Assembly: GCF_019904295.1 (NCBI RefSeq)
Contig: NZ_CP065359.1
Coordinates: 268,501 to 332,500, forward strand
Source: Ruegeria sp. SCSIO 43209
GTDB taxonomy: Bacteria > Pseudomonadota > Alphaproteobacteria > Rhodobacterales > Rhodobacteraceae
Length of the DNA stretch: 64,000 bases
Direction of reading: 5' to 3'
Under the pieces are notes generated by a model. The model saw only the letters and a program-made list of their open reading frames with translations. It did no database searches and was not told the origin of the DNA. Positions within the stretch are counted from its first letter, which is position 1; every line of letters starts with the position of its first letter. Both the position numbers and the translations under genes were made by a program. Below are positions 44,204-52,804 of this stretch, one piece after another.

Positions 44204-45088
44204 TTAGGGGCCGCCTGATGTTTCTGCGTATTCGTTAAGCACGTCCCAGACAATTTCTTGCATCCATGCCGCCTGCACCTTGTCCGGCCCGCCCTGCGTC
44301 AGCATCGTTGGCGGCAAGCCACGCGGATCGCCGTCGTAGATCACCGCGAAATGTGCCAGTGCGATGAGATAGTTACCCATCTTGTTGGGGTGAATGCTAT
44401 CTGAAAAAAGGTCGTGAATATCATTGAGCCCCGGGGCTGTGCCTGATGCAATTTCGTCATAAGCGCGAGCCATAATCAGAGGGCCAGGGATCATGTCCAT
44501 TTCAGGCATCCCATCGGGCCGGTTTGCGTTGACGTGATCAAGAATGCTTTGCCACCGCACCATCTCCAACGGCAGTCGTTCGCGAAATGTCAAATGACCT
44601 TCAGGGTCGTTGTGGCGATTTTCAAAACCCGAACCGCTTTCGATATCGACCCAGCTTGCATAGAGCACAGACCGAGCGCCATCACCATTCGCGCCATGCT
44701 CCCACGCATGGCTCGCCCAATGCAAAGCCCAGTGTTTGCTGTCATGATGGTCCATTGTGTTTGTCAGTGCGACACGTTCGGTGATTGCTAGAACGTCGTA
44801 ACGGGCCATCACCTCAGGCTGACGGATATCCGGGTTACTCGCATTTTCCCATCGCCACTCCATCGGACTGCCCGGAATTGTAGCCTTGTCCAGTTTGCCG
44901 CCACGCATACTGGTTACACGTACCATGATCTCAAGCGGACCGATGACGCCATCGGTGAGGCTATGACCTGATTGTACGACGCGTAGCGCCGGTAGCCGCT
45001 CAGAGGCCGCAGCGCCAATCCCGAACGCCATACTTGCAAAGCTTGCCAGCACTAGTGCCTTGACCCGGTTGCTTCGATGTAAATTCAT
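44204..45088 (-). CDS. exported SGNH/GDSL-like hydrolase
   Basis: 294 residues, ATG 45088 with AGGA upstream. Signal peptide-like start VKALVLASFASMAFGIGAAAS. Block I appears as VVQSGHSLTDG, where Ser of GHSLT takes the place of the GDS nucleophile, and block V as DSIHPNKMGNYL (Asp-x-x-His). These two ends are typical of SGNH hydrolases, while blocks II and III are not obvious, so the family assignment is moderate. A periplasmic esterase or acyl-hydrolase is plausible. No operon partner is visible. Confidence 0.62.
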   Translation of the reverse strand: MNLHRSNRVKALVLASFASMAFGIGAAASERLPALRVVQSGHSLTDGVIGPLEIMVRVTSMRGGKLDKATIPGSPMEWRWENASNPDIRQPEVMARYDVLAITERVALTNTMDHHDSKHWALHWASHAWEHGANGDGARSVLYASWVDIESGSGFENRHNDPEGHLTFRERLPLEMVRWQSILDHVNANRPDGMPEMDMIPGPLIMARAYDEIASGTAPGLNDIHDLFSDSIHPNKMGNYLIALAHFAVIYDGDPRGLPPTMLTQGGPDKVQAAWMQEIVWDVLNEYAETSGGP

Positions 45089-45499
45089 GTCAATCCTGAA
45101 AGGTTATTCCTAGGAGTGTACAAAATATATGGCTGTGTGCACAAACGCGTTAGGCTCTGAGCGCATCACAAGTAAGAGTCTTGAGGGTTTTCGGATCAAA
45201 ATCATGCGGCCTGACTGCGTGAGTGCGCGGGCTCAAATTGGCCATTTCTGACAACTTTCGAAATGTGTAAAGTTGGCCTAGTTTTTGCTGTCCCTGCTTA
45301 GGTGCATCTAGCTAACCAAGGTTGGCTTGAAGAGTATAGCAGCTGCCAAAACACTGCGACTAGCCGACGTAGGCTCATTTCGCTGCGAAAGACCGCTTTT
45401 CTGCCTTTAACAGCCAATGCCGCGTCTTAGCCTGATGTCTGCTTTGAGCCCTAAGCGACCATTGCTGAACCTCAGGTCAACTTCCGCTTGTCGGCAAGG
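45089..45499. other. intergenic region without recognised gene
   Basis: About 410 bp upstream of the SGNH-like gene. It contains one perfect inverted repeat CAACTTT-N10-AAAGTTG (45252-45275) that could be an operator. No coding frame with RBS is seen. Confidence 0.5.
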
Positions 45500-45528
45500 A
45501 GGCAGAGACCACTGTATGACCTCTGCCT
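45500..45528 (-). terminator. terminator of the dienelactone-hydrolase-like gene
   Basis: 8-bp stem AGGCAGAG / CTCTGCCT with a 13-nt loop, starting 7 bp beyond the minus-strand stop at 45536. The following T-run is poor, so efficiency is uncertain. Confidence 0.55.
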
Positions 45529-45535
45529 CATCACT

Positions 45536-46480
45536 TCATCTATTGAAGAACTCTGCTACAGCGTCCGTCGACGCCTTTACTGCCTCGGGCTTGTAGTAGA
45601 AGTCCACATGAGAGAACTCATCAAACGCCAACTCCTCATGTTCATTCGTCAGCTTCGCGACAAACTGCGTGGAGCACGGCGCTGTAAAGGCCGTGCTGCT
45701 GTAGATGGTTAGGGACGGCTGCACGATCTTATCGGCATAAGCCTCTCCAATGGAAATCAGAGACTGCATGCCCTGATCGCCGATATGCATGTTGGTATAG
45801 GTCGGAACCGCAACCGGGCCTTTGACTCCATCGCGTCCGTAGTAGTCATAGGATTCTCCGGCCATCGGGTTGACACCCGATCCAACAAATTCTTCTCGGG
45901 TTTGCTCATCATTTAGCCCAAATGGTTCGACATAATCCGGCTCGCCGGTTTCATACATCTTCTGCATCGAGGCGTTCGAGGCCGCGATTTGCTGATTGAC
46001 CATATCGCGGTCGGTCCATTGAAAACCATCAGCCGCCATCATGCCCGACACCATGGCGATCTTCTTGATGCGATGATCGGTCACGGCGGCGGATGCGATG
46101 ATCGAGCCGCCTTGGCAAACACCCAGACCGTAAATCTCGTCAACGAACGGTAGAGTGCCGAGGTAAGACACGGCGTCCCAGGTGTTTTCGATCAGCCGGA
46201 ACATGTAGCGGGATTGCTTGTACTCTCCGGGCAGCGCAGGGGACGAGCCCATGCCGAGGTAATCGAAACCGAGGTAGATGAAACCCCGCGCGGCCATTTC
46301 CGGCCCGTAAGTAGCCGGGATCTGATCTTTGACCTGCGGGAACGGGCTGGCCCCCACGATGGCCTTGTAGGTCTTGGTCTCATCAAAGCCTTCGGGCAGG
46401 TAGAGATCGCCCGCCAAATCCACGCCAAAGGATTTGAAGGTGACTTCGTTTTTGCCCGCTGTGAGATTTTGAGTTGTCAT
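45536..46480 (-). CDS. dienelactone hydrolase-like alpha/beta hydrolase
   Basis: 314 residues from ATG 46480 (AAAGGA upstream); a start at 46510 would add 10 residues. The nucleophile elbow reads GLGVCQGGSI, with Cys in place of Ser, as in dienelactone hydrolases. The oxyanion/first-strand region is AIVGASPFPQVK, the acid region GEAYADKIVQPSL, and the His lies in DEFSHVDFYY. No signal peptide. The substrate is unknown. It is divergent from the TetR gene, and two palindromes sit between them, so TetR very likely represses it. Confidence 0.85.
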   Translation of the reverse strand: MTTQNLTAGKNEVTFKSFGVDLAGDLYLPEGFDETKTYKAIVGASPFPQVKDQIPATYGPEMAARGFIYLGFDYLGMGSSPALPGEYKQSRYMFRLIENTWDAVSYLGTLPFVDEIYGLGVCQGGSIIASAAVTDHRIKKIAMVSGMMAADGFQWTDRDMVNQQIAASNASMQKMYETGEPDYVEPFGLNDEQTREEFVGSGVNPMAGESYDYYGRDGVKGPVAVPTYTNMHIGDQGMQSLISIGEAYADKIVQPSLTIYSSTAFTAPCSTQFVAKLTNEHEELAFDEFSHVDFYYKPEAVKASTDAVAEFFNR

Positions 46481-46522
46481 GGTCTTGGTCCTTTCGGGAT
46501 CAGGCAGCATTGCGCCTTGCTA

Positions 46523-46544
46523 AAGTAAATCGTTGAGTTTACTT
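46523..46544. promoter_or_regulatory. palindrome 1, probable TetR operator
   Basis: AAGTAAA-N8-TTTACTT, perfect 7-bp arms, between the divergent hydrolase (start 46480) and tetR (start 46600) genes. Confidence 0.6.
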
Positions 46545-46554
46545 ATGGTGAGGC

Positions 46555-46574
46555 AAGTGTTTTTGTAAACACTT
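46555..46574. promoter_or_regulatory. palindrome 2, probable TetR operator
   Basis: AAGTGTTT-TTGT-AAACACTT, perfect 8-bp arms, 26 bp before the TetR start. It shares the AAGT...ACTT ends with palindrome 1. Confidence 0.6.
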
Positions 46575-46599
46575 CTTTTTACTTTTTGAGGTAGAAATC

Positions 46600-47190
46600 T
46601 TGAAACGTACTGAAAAAAAACGAAAAGATATCATCGATGCGGCCATCGATGAGTTCAAAGAGCAGGGGTTTCTGGGGGCAAAGACCACTTCAATCGCCAA
46701 AAAAGCGAACGTATCGAGTCGCACGCTCTACAATCACTTCGAGAGCAAGGAGGCTCTCTTTGAGGCGATCTCACAGATCATGCTGGAGCAGAACCGGAGC
46801 ATGGAGCCAGTGCCGTATGATCCGGATCGAGAATTCGTTGAGCAACTGAAGAACGCCTTGTGGCGCTACATTGGGGTGATCACCGATGAGACCGCCATCG
46901 GATTGAACCGGATGGTCATCTCAGAATTGATCCGTGACCTTGACCGTTCCCGGCAATTCTTCACTGAAACAGCAACACATGATTACCCAATAACGAGGCT
47001 GATCAGCGAAGCCATGGATGCAGGCGTGATCCGAAAGGCTGATCCGGTTCTTGCGACCAACCAGCTTCTGGCGCTTGTAAAAAACTTCTTCTTCTGGCCA
47101 GAGTTCTTCCTTGGCGAGAACCCAACGCCGAAAGACGTACTGGACGATTGTGTCGCGATGTTCCTAAAGCACTACAAAGCGGACGTTTAA
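46600..47190 (+). CDS. TetR/AcrR family transcriptional regulator
   Basis: 196 residues from TTG 46600, behind GAGGT; no ATG in frame gives a complete HTH. The N-terminal TetR HTH is clear: KDIIDAAIDEFKEQGFLGAKTTSIAKK, then VSSRTLYNHFESKEALFEAI. The C-terminal ligand domain is helical and resembles the AefR/TetR_C_7-like group (LVKNFFFWPEFFLGE). Its own palindromic sites upstream suggest autoregulation and control of the divergent hydrolase. Confidence 0.92.
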   Translation: MKRTEKKRKDIIDAAIDEFKEQGFLGAKTTSIAKKANVSSRTLYNHFESKEALFEAISQIMLEQNRSMEPVPYDPDREFVEQLKNALWRYIGVITDETAIGLNRMVISELIRDLDRSRQFFTETATHDYPITRLISEAMDAGVIRKADPVLATNQLLALVKNFFFWPEFFLGENPTPKDVLDDCVAMFLKHYKADV

Positions 47191-47726
47191 ACGGCCATCA
47201 CGAAGAGCAGGAAAGTCCGCAGGACTGACGTTCGGCATAAGCTAAGGGAATGTCGGCTTCGCCTTTTTCCTTGAATACTCGATATCGGTGCGGGTTGAGC
47301 AAATTCGCAACCAGCCTTGTGCAAAGAAAACAGGTTCTAGCCCGCACGGGCGAGGCTTACGCCCCGCCATTTGCTAGGGTGTCCCGCTTCCAAAGAGGTT
47401 GCAGGTTGCTGTAACCGCAAAGTTCGGTGAGGTGCTCCAAAGACCGAGCAGCCGAAAGCCCATAGATCGGTCGGTGTGATCAATCCAGTATAGCCTAATC
47501 TCATTCCCAAAGGTCTCTCCCGAGGAAATCATTTTGATTTTCCATTGGACCGATCCAAAGAAGCTGTTTCCTCCAAGGCAGTTAAGTGCGTACCCTTTAC
47601 CTCTAAGGAACAATCCTCTGGGTAGTCCAACACGGTTTTGAAGTTTCGATTCCCGTGCATTCATCCTCAAATAGTCTCCAAGTTCTCGTTACAAGACCCT
47701 GAGTAAACCATTGAAAATGAAGGGAA
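47191..47726. other. intergenic region without confident gene
   Basis: About 536 bp between tetR and tRNA-Val. An AGCGGACGTT repeat starts at 47178 at the left edge. One minus-strand frame (47374-47664) gives a 96-residue, moderately protein-like sequence without an RBS; I do not call it. Nothing else is recognised. Confidence 0.45.
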
Positions 47727-47802
<76 letters not shown>

Positions 47803-48130
47803 GTGAGGGCTCATGTAGCTAAGCCCGTGCGTGGGTGCAAGAGGGTATGGCACAATTTCTTTTGCAAAATTGCGCAAGGTTTCAGATCAGCGTTTAGGCA
47901 ACTGGGCGCGGTTACCAATCGAGCAAACTCACGTGTCATATCGTGGTTGAATAGCGAAATGCGGATATCGCTGTTCAGGCGAGGCGGATCAGACACGTTG
48001 TTTAGCGATTGAGCGCTCTACCTCGGGAGTTTCCGGTTTTAGAGAAGCGCGACAGCATATTGATCTTGGGTTGGGCGATTCTCGTTTTCCACCGAATTCT
48101 GAGTTCAATATGGGCCGTAGCTTTGGTTGT
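47803..48130. other. intergenic region without recognised gene
   Basis: About 330 bp between tRNA-Val and the modABC leader structure. It should contain the modABC promoter. No consensus Mo-box (ATCG-type palindrome around TATATA) could be found by eye. Confidence 0.45.
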
Positions 48131-48210
48131 AAGGCCAAAGGGCCTTGCCTGCCACGTGTTGCCTCCGATATGCCCAGAGGGATTGCAACCCTCTGATCCG
48201 GAGGCAAAGA
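48131..48210 (+). promoter_or_regulatory. structured modABC leader that sequesters the Shine-Dalgarno
   Basis: An upstream hairpin AAGGCC-AAAG-GGCCTT (48131-48146) is followed by a 9-bp perfect stem TTGCCTCCG (48159-48167) / CGGAGGCAA (48199-48207) that buries the GGAGG RBS of modA. Nested inside is a second hairpin AGAGGG-ATTGCAA-CCCTCT (48176-48194). A further TTGCCT copy (48145-48150) could pair with the same RBS strand, so alternative folds are possible. Translational control by molybdate, cofactor or a protein is inferred. It does not obviously match the published Moco motif. Confidence 0.6.
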
Positions 48211-48975
48211 ATGACGGGCGCCTGTCGCTGTCTGATCGCAGCTTTGGCCTTCTGCGCGATACTCGCTGTCCCGGTTCGGGCCGAGGGCGTGCTGGTTTTT
48301 GCCGCCGCCAGCCTCAAGACCGCACTGGACGTGATTGCCAGAAGTTATGAGGCTGAGACCGGGCAAGAGGTGACGGTGTCGTACGCGGCCTCCTCGGTGC
48401 TGGCACGGCAGATACAAGCGGGGGCGCCCGCCGATCTGTTCATTTCCGCCAACGAGGATTGGATGGACGTGCTGCAGGATCAGGGCCTGATCGATACCGC
48501 TTCACGTATTGAGTTGCTGGGTAACGGGCTGGTTTTGATTGGTGCGCCGGGGGCTGACACGGCCGAGATTGAGGCGGGGTTTGACCTGAGCACCCGTCTA
48601 GGCAGTGGGTATCTGGCCATGGCTTTGGTCGATGCGGTGCCTGCGGGCATCTATGGCAAGGCCGCGTTACAGGGTCTGGGACTTTGGGGCGATGTTCAGG
48701 ACCAGATCGCCCAGACGGACAATGTACGCGCCGCGCTGGCGCTGGTTGCGACGGGGGCGGCGCCTTTGGGCATTGTCTATCGCTCGGACGCTGTGGCTGA
48801 TGAGCGGGTCGGGGTCATCGGTGTCATCCCGGCAGATATCCACCCAAAAATTGTGTATCCAGCAGCCCTGACTTCTACTGCAGAACCTACGGCGCACGCG
48901 CTTTTGACCTATTTGCAAGGCAATTCCGCACGGGCCGAATTTGTGAGGCAGGGGTTCTCCCTGCCCGAAGGTTAG
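48211..48975 (+). CDS. modA: molybdate ABC transporter, periplasmic binding protein
   Basis: 254 residues from ATG 48211 (GGAGG 48200-48204). Signal peptide ends near LAVPVRAEG. Family marks are VLVFAAASLKTALDVIARSYE, VTVSYAASSVLARQIQAGAPADLFISANEDWMD (molybdate oxyanion pocket with Ser residues), and GIVYRSDAVAD near the C-terminus. It delivers molybdate (or tungstate) to ModBC. First gene of modABC; ModB starts 4 bp after its stop. Translation is probably controlled by the leader fold upstream. Confidence 0.95.
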   Translation: MTGACRCLIAALAFCAILAVPVRAEGVLVFAAASLKTALDVIARSYEAETGQEVTVSYAASSVLARQIQAGAPADLFISANEDWMDVLQDQGLIDTASRIELLGNGLVLIGAPGADTAEIEAGFDLSTRLGSGYLAMALVDAVPAGIYGKAALQGLGLWGDVQDQIAQTDNVRAALALVATGAAPLGIVYRSDAVADERVGVIGVIPADIHPKIVYPAALTSTAEPTAHALLTYLQGNSARAEFVRQGFSLPEG

Positions 48976-48979
48976 TACG

Positions 48980-49672
48980 ATGGGATGGTTGGGCCCGGCA
49001 GAGATGGAGGCATTGCGCCTGTCGCTGCGCGTATCGTTCTGGGCAACGCTGATCACGTTGCCCTTTGGGATTTTCATTGCCTATGCGCTTGCGCGCTGGC
49101 GGTTTCCGGGGCGCCAGTTGCTGAATGGTCTGGTTCATCTGCCTCTGATCCTGCCGCCGGTGGTGACCGGCTATCTGCTGCTGCTGACCTTTGGGATTCA
49201 GGGGCCGTTGGGCGCGCCTTTGGCCGAGCTTGGGATCGTTTTTGCTTTCCGATGGACCGGCGCTGCGCTGGCTGCCGGGATCATGGCTTTTCCGCTGATG
49301 GTGCGCGCGATCCGGCTGTCGATCGAGGCAGTAGACCCAAAACTGGAACAGGCAGGCGCCACTTTGGGGGCGTCGCGTCTGCTGGTCTTTGGAACGGTGA
49401 CGCTGCCAATGATCCTGCCTGGGGTCATTGCGGGCGCGATCCTGGCGTTTGCCAAGGCGATGGGAGAGTTCGGGGCCACGATCACCTTTGTTTCGAACAT
49501 ACCCGGTCAGACGCAGACGTTGCCCTCGGCAGTCTATGCGTTTTTGCAGGTTCCAGGGGGTGAGGCGGCGGCGACGCGGCTGGTGATCATCTCGATCATC
49601 ATCGCCATGGGCGCGCTTTTGCTGTCGGAATATGTGGGCCGTCGTGTGGCCAAACGCGTGGCCGGATCATGA
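48980..49672 (+). CDS. modB: molybdate ABC transporter, permease
   Basis: 230 residues with about five membrane helices. The inner-membrane EAA loop is seen as IEAVDPKLEQAGATLGASRLLVFGTVTLP. The ending GAILAFAKAMGEFGATITF is characteristic of ModB/CysT permeases. It follows modA by 4 bp and overlaps modC by ATGA (49669-49672). It forms the transmembrane channel of the ModABC importer. Confidence 0.96.
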   Translation: MGWLGPAEMEALRLSLRVSFWATLITLPFGIFIAYALARWRFPGRQLLNGLVHLPLILPPVVTGYLLLLTFGIQGPLGAPLAELGIVFAFRWTGAALAAGIMAFPLMVRAIRLSIEAVDPKLEQAGATLGASRLLVFGTVTLPMILPGVIAGAILAFAKAMGEFGATITFVSNIPGQTQTLPSAVYAFLQVPGGEAAATRLVIISIIIAMGALLLSEYVGRRVAKRVAGS

Positions 49673-50760
49673 GCCTGTCCGTCCACCTGCAACACCAGCT
49701 ACCCGGGATGAAGCTGGACCTCGATTTCGACGCACCTTCCGGTGTAACGGTTCTGTTTGGGCGTTCTGGTTCGGGAAAGACGACGGTAGTGAATGCAGTC
49801 GCTGGGCTATTGAGGCCCGAGGCCGGGCGGGTCGCGGTTGGCGATTGGGTGTTGTTCGACACGGATCGTGGGGCATGGCTGCCGCCACATAGACGGCGCT
49901 TGGGCTATATCTTTCAGGAAGGCCGTCTGTTCCCGCATCTGACCGTACGCCAGAACCTGAATTATGGTCGCTGGTTTGCACCGCGCGGGGCACGACGCGA
50001 AAACCCGGATCGGGTGATCGAGATGTTGGGTGTTGGCCATCTGCTGGACCGCCGCCCAGCCATGCTATCGGGGGGTGAGAAACAGCGCGTCGCCATTGGC
50101 CGCGCCCTGCTGGCCAGCCCGCGCCTGATCCTTGCGGATGAGCCTCTTGCCGCGCTCGACGACGCGCGAAAGGCTGAAATCCTGCCCTATTTCGAACGGT
50201 TGCGGGACGAGGTATCAGTCCCGATACTCTATGTGACCCATTCGGCGGCCGAGGTTGCCCGGCTTGCAACGTCCGTGGTTGCGCTGCAGGACGGGCGTGT
50301 CGTGCGGCATGGTCCCGCGTCCGATGTTCTGTCGGACCCATCCGTGGCCCCTGCAGGCGTGCGCGCGGTGGGGGCCGTTCTGCGGGTCCGTGTTACGGCG
50401 CATCACGACGATGGCCTGTCCGAACTTGATGCCGGTGGCGCTCGTCTTTACCTGCCTCGGATTGCCCATCAAATCGGCGAAGAGCTGCGTATTCGTATTC
50501 CGGCGCAAGAGGTGATCCTGTCCAATAGACCACCCGAGGGTCTTTCAGCCTTGAATGTGTTGTCGGGGCAGGTCGAGGCGATCCGGGCAGGTGAGGGGCC
50601 CGGTGCAATCGTGTCGGTCAAAACAACTGCGGGTGTTGTGCTGGCGCGCGTGACCCGACGCTCGGTCGCGGCGCTGGGTTTGCAGCAGGGCAGTGCATGC
50701 TATGCGGTGATCAAGACCGTCGCGCTGGCTCCGCAGGATGTCGGGGGGCGGGTTGTCTAG
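49669..50760 (+). CDS. modC: molybdate ABC transporter, ATPase with TOBE/mop domain
   Basis: 363 residues. Walker A GRSGSGKTTV, Q-loop region YIFQEGRLFPHL, signature LSGGEKQRVAIGRALL, Walker B LILADEPLAALDD, and switch His in YVTHSAAEV. The C-terminal 130 residues are a TOBE (mop-like) domain (LNVLSGQVEAIRAGEGPGAIVSVKTTAG), which binds molybdate and gives product inhibition. It ends 4 bp before the convergent Hint gene. Confidence 0.96.
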   Translation: MSLSVHLQHQLPGMKLDLDFDAPSGVTVLFGRSGSGKTTVVNAVAGLLRPEAGRVAVGDWVLFDTDRGAWLPPHRRRLGYIFQEGRLFPHLTVRQNLNYGRWFAPRGARRENPDRVIEMLGVGHLLDRRPAMLSGGEKQRVAIGRALLASPRLILADEPLAALDDARKAEILPYFERLRDEVSVPILYVTHSAAEVARLATSVVALQDGRVVRHGPASDVLSDPSVAPAGVRAVGAVLRVRVTAHHDDGLSELDAGGARLYLPRIAHQIGEELRIRIPAQEVILSNRPPEGLSALNVLSGQVEAIRAGEGPGAIVSVKTTAGVVLARVTRRSVAALGLQQGSACYAVIKTVALAPQDVGGRVV

Positions 50761-50763
50761 GAC

Positions 50764-51687
50764 CTAGGCAAGCGCACGCGCCTCATGTTCGCGCAGGATC
50801 AGCCGCGCAGCAAGGCCGAAGCCGATATGTTCGTCCGAGGCGCGCTCGGGGAATATCTCGGCGAGTTCCTGCAGCGCGTCAGAAGACAGCGTGTGGAGGG
50901 TTTCTTCACCCAGAAACAGGCTTTCGGCCTGAGCCCCTTCGGCAAACAAAATCTCGTGCCTGTCCAGCAGAATATGCAGGTATTCGACCGGCTCATCACC
51001 GGTATCAATATCTATTCCCGGCCACGAGCACAGATGTTTGGCGGCGACCAACACTTCGGGCGCGCCAAACAGAATCTCGACCTTGGGGCCGCGGATCAGG
51101 AGGCGATGCTGTTGAGACACCAGTAAGTCGCAGGATGGAACACCAGGTCCCAGACTACCTGCGGTCACTCGCACCGGGCGCATCGCAGGATTTGCGCGCA
51201 ACCGCTCGGGCGACAAGGTGCTGCTTTCGATCCAGCGGATCGGCTGTATTCCGTGATCGGCAGTCAACACGTCGTCATCGACGCGCAGGGTCTCAATCGC
51301 GCGCTGGCCTTCCGCCGTTTCAATCAGAGTACCTGCGGTAAAGCAAACGCCTTCGATAGTGATATCAATGATCTGGGTCTGGGTTCCACTGAAGGTGAAG
51401 AAACCATTGGCGAAATTGGCGGTGACCGTCACCTCGAACGAGTCCAATTGGATTTCTCCGTCATCGAGGCTATCGAAGAAGGCCGGGTCGACGGTATAGG
51501 TCCACGTACCGTTCGCATCGATTGAGGCGGTGCCGAAATCCGGTTGATCGGAGATTGCCCAGGTGGCCCCGGTGAAGGTCCCGAAATCCGATGTTGCGGT
51601 GACATCGAGGTCACCCGAGGCGACATTCGGAGGAAAGCCGGTCACGTCGCCCGTGATATCGCCCGATATGGTTACAACCGAAGTCAT
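50764..51687 (-). CDS. Hint (hedgehog/intein) domain protein with VCBS-like N-terminus
   Basis: 307 residues. Residues 1-112 form a VCBS/Ig-like beta region with the strand pairs GTASIDANGTWTYTVDPAF and GEIQLDSFEVTV. A Hint_2 domain begins at Cys115 (GVCFTAGTLIETAEG) with VDDDVLTADHG and His194 in SQQHRLLIRGP, the residues needed for self-cleavage at the domain border. There is no Sec signal peptide; roseobacter relatives usually leave by type I secretion. Only two Lys occur, both in the Hint part (202, 217). It overlaps the HlyC-like gene (ATGA at 51684-51687), so the two are co-translated. Confidence 0.85.
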   Translation of the reverse strand: MTSVVTISGDITGDVTGFPPNVASGDLDVTATSDFGTFTGATWAISDQPDFGTASIDANGTWTYTVDPAFFDSLDDGEIQLDSFEVTVTANFANGFFTFSGTQTQIIDITIEGVCFTAGTLIETAEGQRAIETLRVDDDVLTADHGIQPIRWIESSTLSPERLRANPAMRPVRVTAGSLGPGVPSCDLLVSQQHRLLIRGPKVEILFGAPEVLVAAKHLCSWPGIDIDTGDEPVEYLHILLDRHEILFAEGAQAESLFLGEETLHTLSSDALQELAEIFPERASDEHIGFGLAARLILREHEARALA

Positions 51688-52196
51688 CCGTTTTCCTGCT
51701 CGAGCGTTCTGGCAAATTCGGCATCCCGGTAAAGGCGCATATGCACCTGTTGCTGGTCATCGCGTGTCCATTCGACGATACGTTTTGTGGATAGGTCGCT
51801 GCTGAGACGATTGGTGCGCACGCGTGGGTGCGGGATGTCCCGTTTCAGCATGTCGACGATCTGACGAGTTTGGCCGAAGGGTGCCACCATATCGATGATC
51901 CAGAAGGATGAGCCACTGGCGAAATCGACATCTCTCAGCGGCTCTTCCTTCACCGCATAGCGATATTCGGCTTCCGGGCTGAGACCGGCAAATGTCACGA
52001 ATCCGCGCGGAAAGCCGTTTTGGCGGAAGATGTGATACTGGCCCAATCTCAGCGGCGTTTCGAACGCATAGAGAACCTGTGCCAAACTGCGGTTACGATG
52101 CGTTTTGGTCAGGGCAGCCAGATAAAATAACGCACCGAAGTCGGCGTATTTTTCACCGGAAAGATCGAACCAGTCTTTGGGAAATGACTTTTCCAC
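51684..52196 (-). CDS. HlyC-like toxin-activating lysine acyltransferase
   Basis: About 170 residues from a GTG at 52196 (no ATG available in frame; start uncertain). It matches the HlyC/RTX-C fold: TKTHRNRSLAQ with His33, QYHIFRQNGFPRGFVTFAGLS, and SGSSFWIIDMVAPFG with Asp102. HlyC uses His23 and Asp92; the spacing of 69 residues is the same here. HlyC transfers fatty acyl chains from acyl-carrier protein to internal Lys of RTX toxins in the cytosol. The only partner in this operon is the Hint protein, which is not an RTX toxin; the true acceptor is unknown. Confidence 0.82.
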   Translation of the reverse strand: MEKSFPKDWFDLSGEKYADFGALFYLAALTKTHRNRSLAQVLYAFETPLRLGQYHIFRQNGFPRGFVTFAGLSPEAEYRYAVKEEPLRDVDFASGSSFWIIDMVAPFGQTRQIVDMLKRDIPHPRVRTNRLSSDLSTKRIVEWTRDDQQQVHMRLYRDAEFARTLEQENG

Positions 52197-52384
52197 GGGC
52201 CACTCTGGAAACTGCTGCTGCAGAGATCATAGCGCACCACATATTCAAAGAAAGAATTTTCACTCAAGTTGATGTGTTACGGGTTGAGTTAGACCTGAGG
52301 CCCGGTTTGACTATATTGATTCGTATAGGCTGGTTGGTCCCACGTCGTCTCAGCCGTGATCGCGTTTTTCATAGGGTGTTTTAT

Positions 52385-52801
52385 ATGCGTTTTCTTACAT
52401 GCCTCTCTCTGACAGCCATCATACTGGCCCCCACCATTGCGCAGTCTCAGGGCGTTGGTTTTGGCTATAAACTAAGACCGCAGTTCAGAACCCAGATCAC
52501 GCCGCTAAAGGATGGAACCTACGAAGTGAAGCCTGTCGGCGGGTCCTCGGCCGCGGTCACCTATTGGTGTGGAATTGGGGATTATGCAGTTCGCACATTG
52601 GGAGTTTCAAACTCGCAGCGGATTTATGTTTCCAAAGCTTACGAGAAAGGTGTTCGCACAGTGCAGTTTTCGCTAACTCCACCGCCCGGCGCGGATACCA
52701 ATCCGGGATATTCTTTGACCGTCAACAGGGTGGGTGAGAACCTTTCCGCCGCTTCGGCGCAAAACTACTGCTTTGATAATTCCATCGATATGGGGTTTTA
52801 G
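52385..52801 (+). CDS. small exported protein of unknown function
   Basis: 138 residues from ATG 52385. Signal peptide MRFLTCLSLTAIILAPTIAQS. The mature part is beta-rich, with two Cys (VTYWCGIGDYAV and QNYCFDNSIDMGF) likely disulfide-bonded. The frame is open much further upstream, but without homology or RBS. It converges on hemF, with 3 bp between the stops. I do not recognise a family. Confidence 0.65.
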   Translation: MRFLTCLSLTAIILAPTIAQSQGVGFGYKLRPQFRTQITPLKDGTYEVKPVGGSSAAVTYWCGIGDYAVRTLGVSNSQRIYVSKAYEKGVRTVQFSLTPPPGADTNPGYSLTVNRVGENLSAASAQNYCFDNSIDMGF

Positions 52802-52804
52802 CGG

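Noticed and set aside
47374..47664. Minus-strand frame of about 96 codons between tetR and tRNA-Val
   Set aside because: Amino-acid composition is fairly natural, but there is no RBS, no recognisable domain and no conserved context; left as intergenic.
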